Origin: Ulva prolifera
Taxonomy: Eukaryota; Chlorophyta; Ulvophyceae; Ulvales; Ulvaceae
Reading direction: 5' to 3'
Assembly (NCBI GenBank): GCA_023078555.1
Contig: CM041197.1
Span: forward strand, 5,973,810-6,037,809
Length of the DNA: 64,000 nucleotides
The translations under genes and the position numbers were made by a program. Below, in pieces: positions 63,301-64,000 of this stretch (within the stretch, counting starts at the first letter, position 1; each line of letters opens with the position of its first letter). The notes under the pieces are model-generated. The model worked only from the letters and a program-made list of their open reading frames with translations, was not told the DNA's origin and did not search any database.

Positions 63301-64000
63301 ACACAGTTTTTGAAGAACGTGGACTACACAACATCTAGAATGCAAGCAGGCATGGGCTCAATGTAAATCAGTATATCTGACACACATTAACATTATATGT
63401 ATGTATACAACATGTAGAAGTGAGCGCGCCAATGTAAACGTACTCCCATGCCTGCCAGCTTCGAAAGTACACAGTTTTCGCAGAACGTGGTCTACACACT
63501 AGTAGGAATGCACGCGGGCACAAGGTCAATGAAAATTATCCATCTGACACACATTGGCATGATATGTATGTATACAACATGAAGAAATGAGCGCGGTGTG
63601 TAAAGGCCCTCCCATGCATGTCTTCTCCGAAAGTACACAGTTTTTGAAGAACGTGGACTACACACAGCTAGAATGGAAGCAGGCATGGGCTCAATGTAAA
63701 TCAGTATATCTGACACACATTAACATTATAAGTATGTATACAACATGTAGAAATGAGCGCGTCGATGTAAAGGTACTCCCAGGCCTGCCTGCTTCGAAAG
63801 TACACAGTTTTCGCAGAACGTGGTCTACACACTAGTAGGAATGCACGCGGGCACGAGGTCAATGAAAATTTTCCATCTGACACACATTGGCATGATATGT
63901 ATGTATACAACATGAAGAAATGAGCGCGGTGTGTAAAGGCCCTCCCATGCATGTCTTCTTCGAAAGTACACAATTTTTGAAGATCGTGGTCTACACACTA

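Larger units (their letters stand above)
37086..64000. repeat. Satellite 2: 167-bp monomer in an alternating A-B dimer array (about 161 monomers)
   Basis: Tandem monomers of 167 bp share CGAAAGTACACAGTTTT and ATGATATGTATGTATACAAC. Type A has GTGGACTACACAACAGC and GCATGGGCTCAATGTAAATC; type B has CTACACACTAGTAGGAATGC and GGGCACGAGGTCAATGAAA. They alternate, so the basic unit is a 334-bp dimer. Apparent reading frames recur at 334 bp and all encode the same peptide; they are not genes. A third monomer variant carries GATCTACACACCAGTTGTTATG. The array begins abruptly at about 37086 and continues off the right edge. I see no sequence kinship with satellite 1. Confidence 0.97.

Noticed and set aside
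37086-64000. Recurrent 61-117 codon frames in satellite 2
   Set aside because: They recur every 334 bp with the same peptide, follow the satellite period, and overlap on both strands. They are repeat by-products.
1-64000. CENP-B box in either satellite
   Set aside because: I looked for the TTCG....A..CGGG pattern and did not find it; sequence alone does not show a centromere role.

Overview
The window is eukaryotic nuclear DNA built of four blocks: a first satellite array (1-25054), a telomere-type repeat tract that runs into a 100-N assembly gap (25273-27432), a GC-rich gene island of about 9.6 kb (27433-37085), and a second, unrelated satellite array (37086 to the window end). The genes have GT-AG introns of about 50-415 bp, Gly/Pro/Ala-rich low-complexity linkers and high GC. 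With the TTAGGGG-type repeats, this suggests a GC-rich unicellular eukaryote, possibly an alga. Possible TGTAA signals downstream of both genes would fit a green-algal lineage, but I cannot name the organism.

Satellite 1 has a 168-bp monomer (about 149 copies). A strongly divergent marker monomer recurs 16 times and divides the array into higher-order units, mostly 5, 6, 7 or more monomers long. Blocks of about 1.5-2 kb are copied over long distances within the array. It ends abruptly at 25054 and is followed by about 218 bp of unique DNA and then about 2.06 kb of TTAGGGG repeats. The G-rich strand runs 5'->3' toward the right, as at a right-hand chromosome end. The tract stops at exactly 100 N. 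The simplest reading is that positions 1-27332 are one chromosome end and that what follows the gap is a different contig placed by scaffolding.

The gene island holds two convergent multi-exon gene models. On the plus strand (about 27480-31008) is a gene whose 3' half encodes a Ulp1/SENP-type (C48) cysteine protease domain with His, Asp, Gln and Cys catalytic positions spread over three exons. It has one in-frame TGA. On the minus strand (36356 down to 31897) is an unrecognised gene of at least six exons and about 1,219 codons, with Cys/His clusters and a seven-copy 29-residue repeat that is interrupted by a 2-base homopolymer expansion. The 0.9 kb between the two genes holds a poly-C tract. 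A 33-bp hairpin-forming inverted repeat lies just upstream of the minus-strand gene. Their association is inferred from position only.

Satellite 2 has a 167-bp monomer arranged as an alternating A-B dimer (334 bp), about 161 monomers in the window, with multi-kb higher-order duplications including a tandem triplication near 53.5-60.3 kb. Most open reading frames in either satellite are by-products of repeat periodicity and are not annotated as genes.
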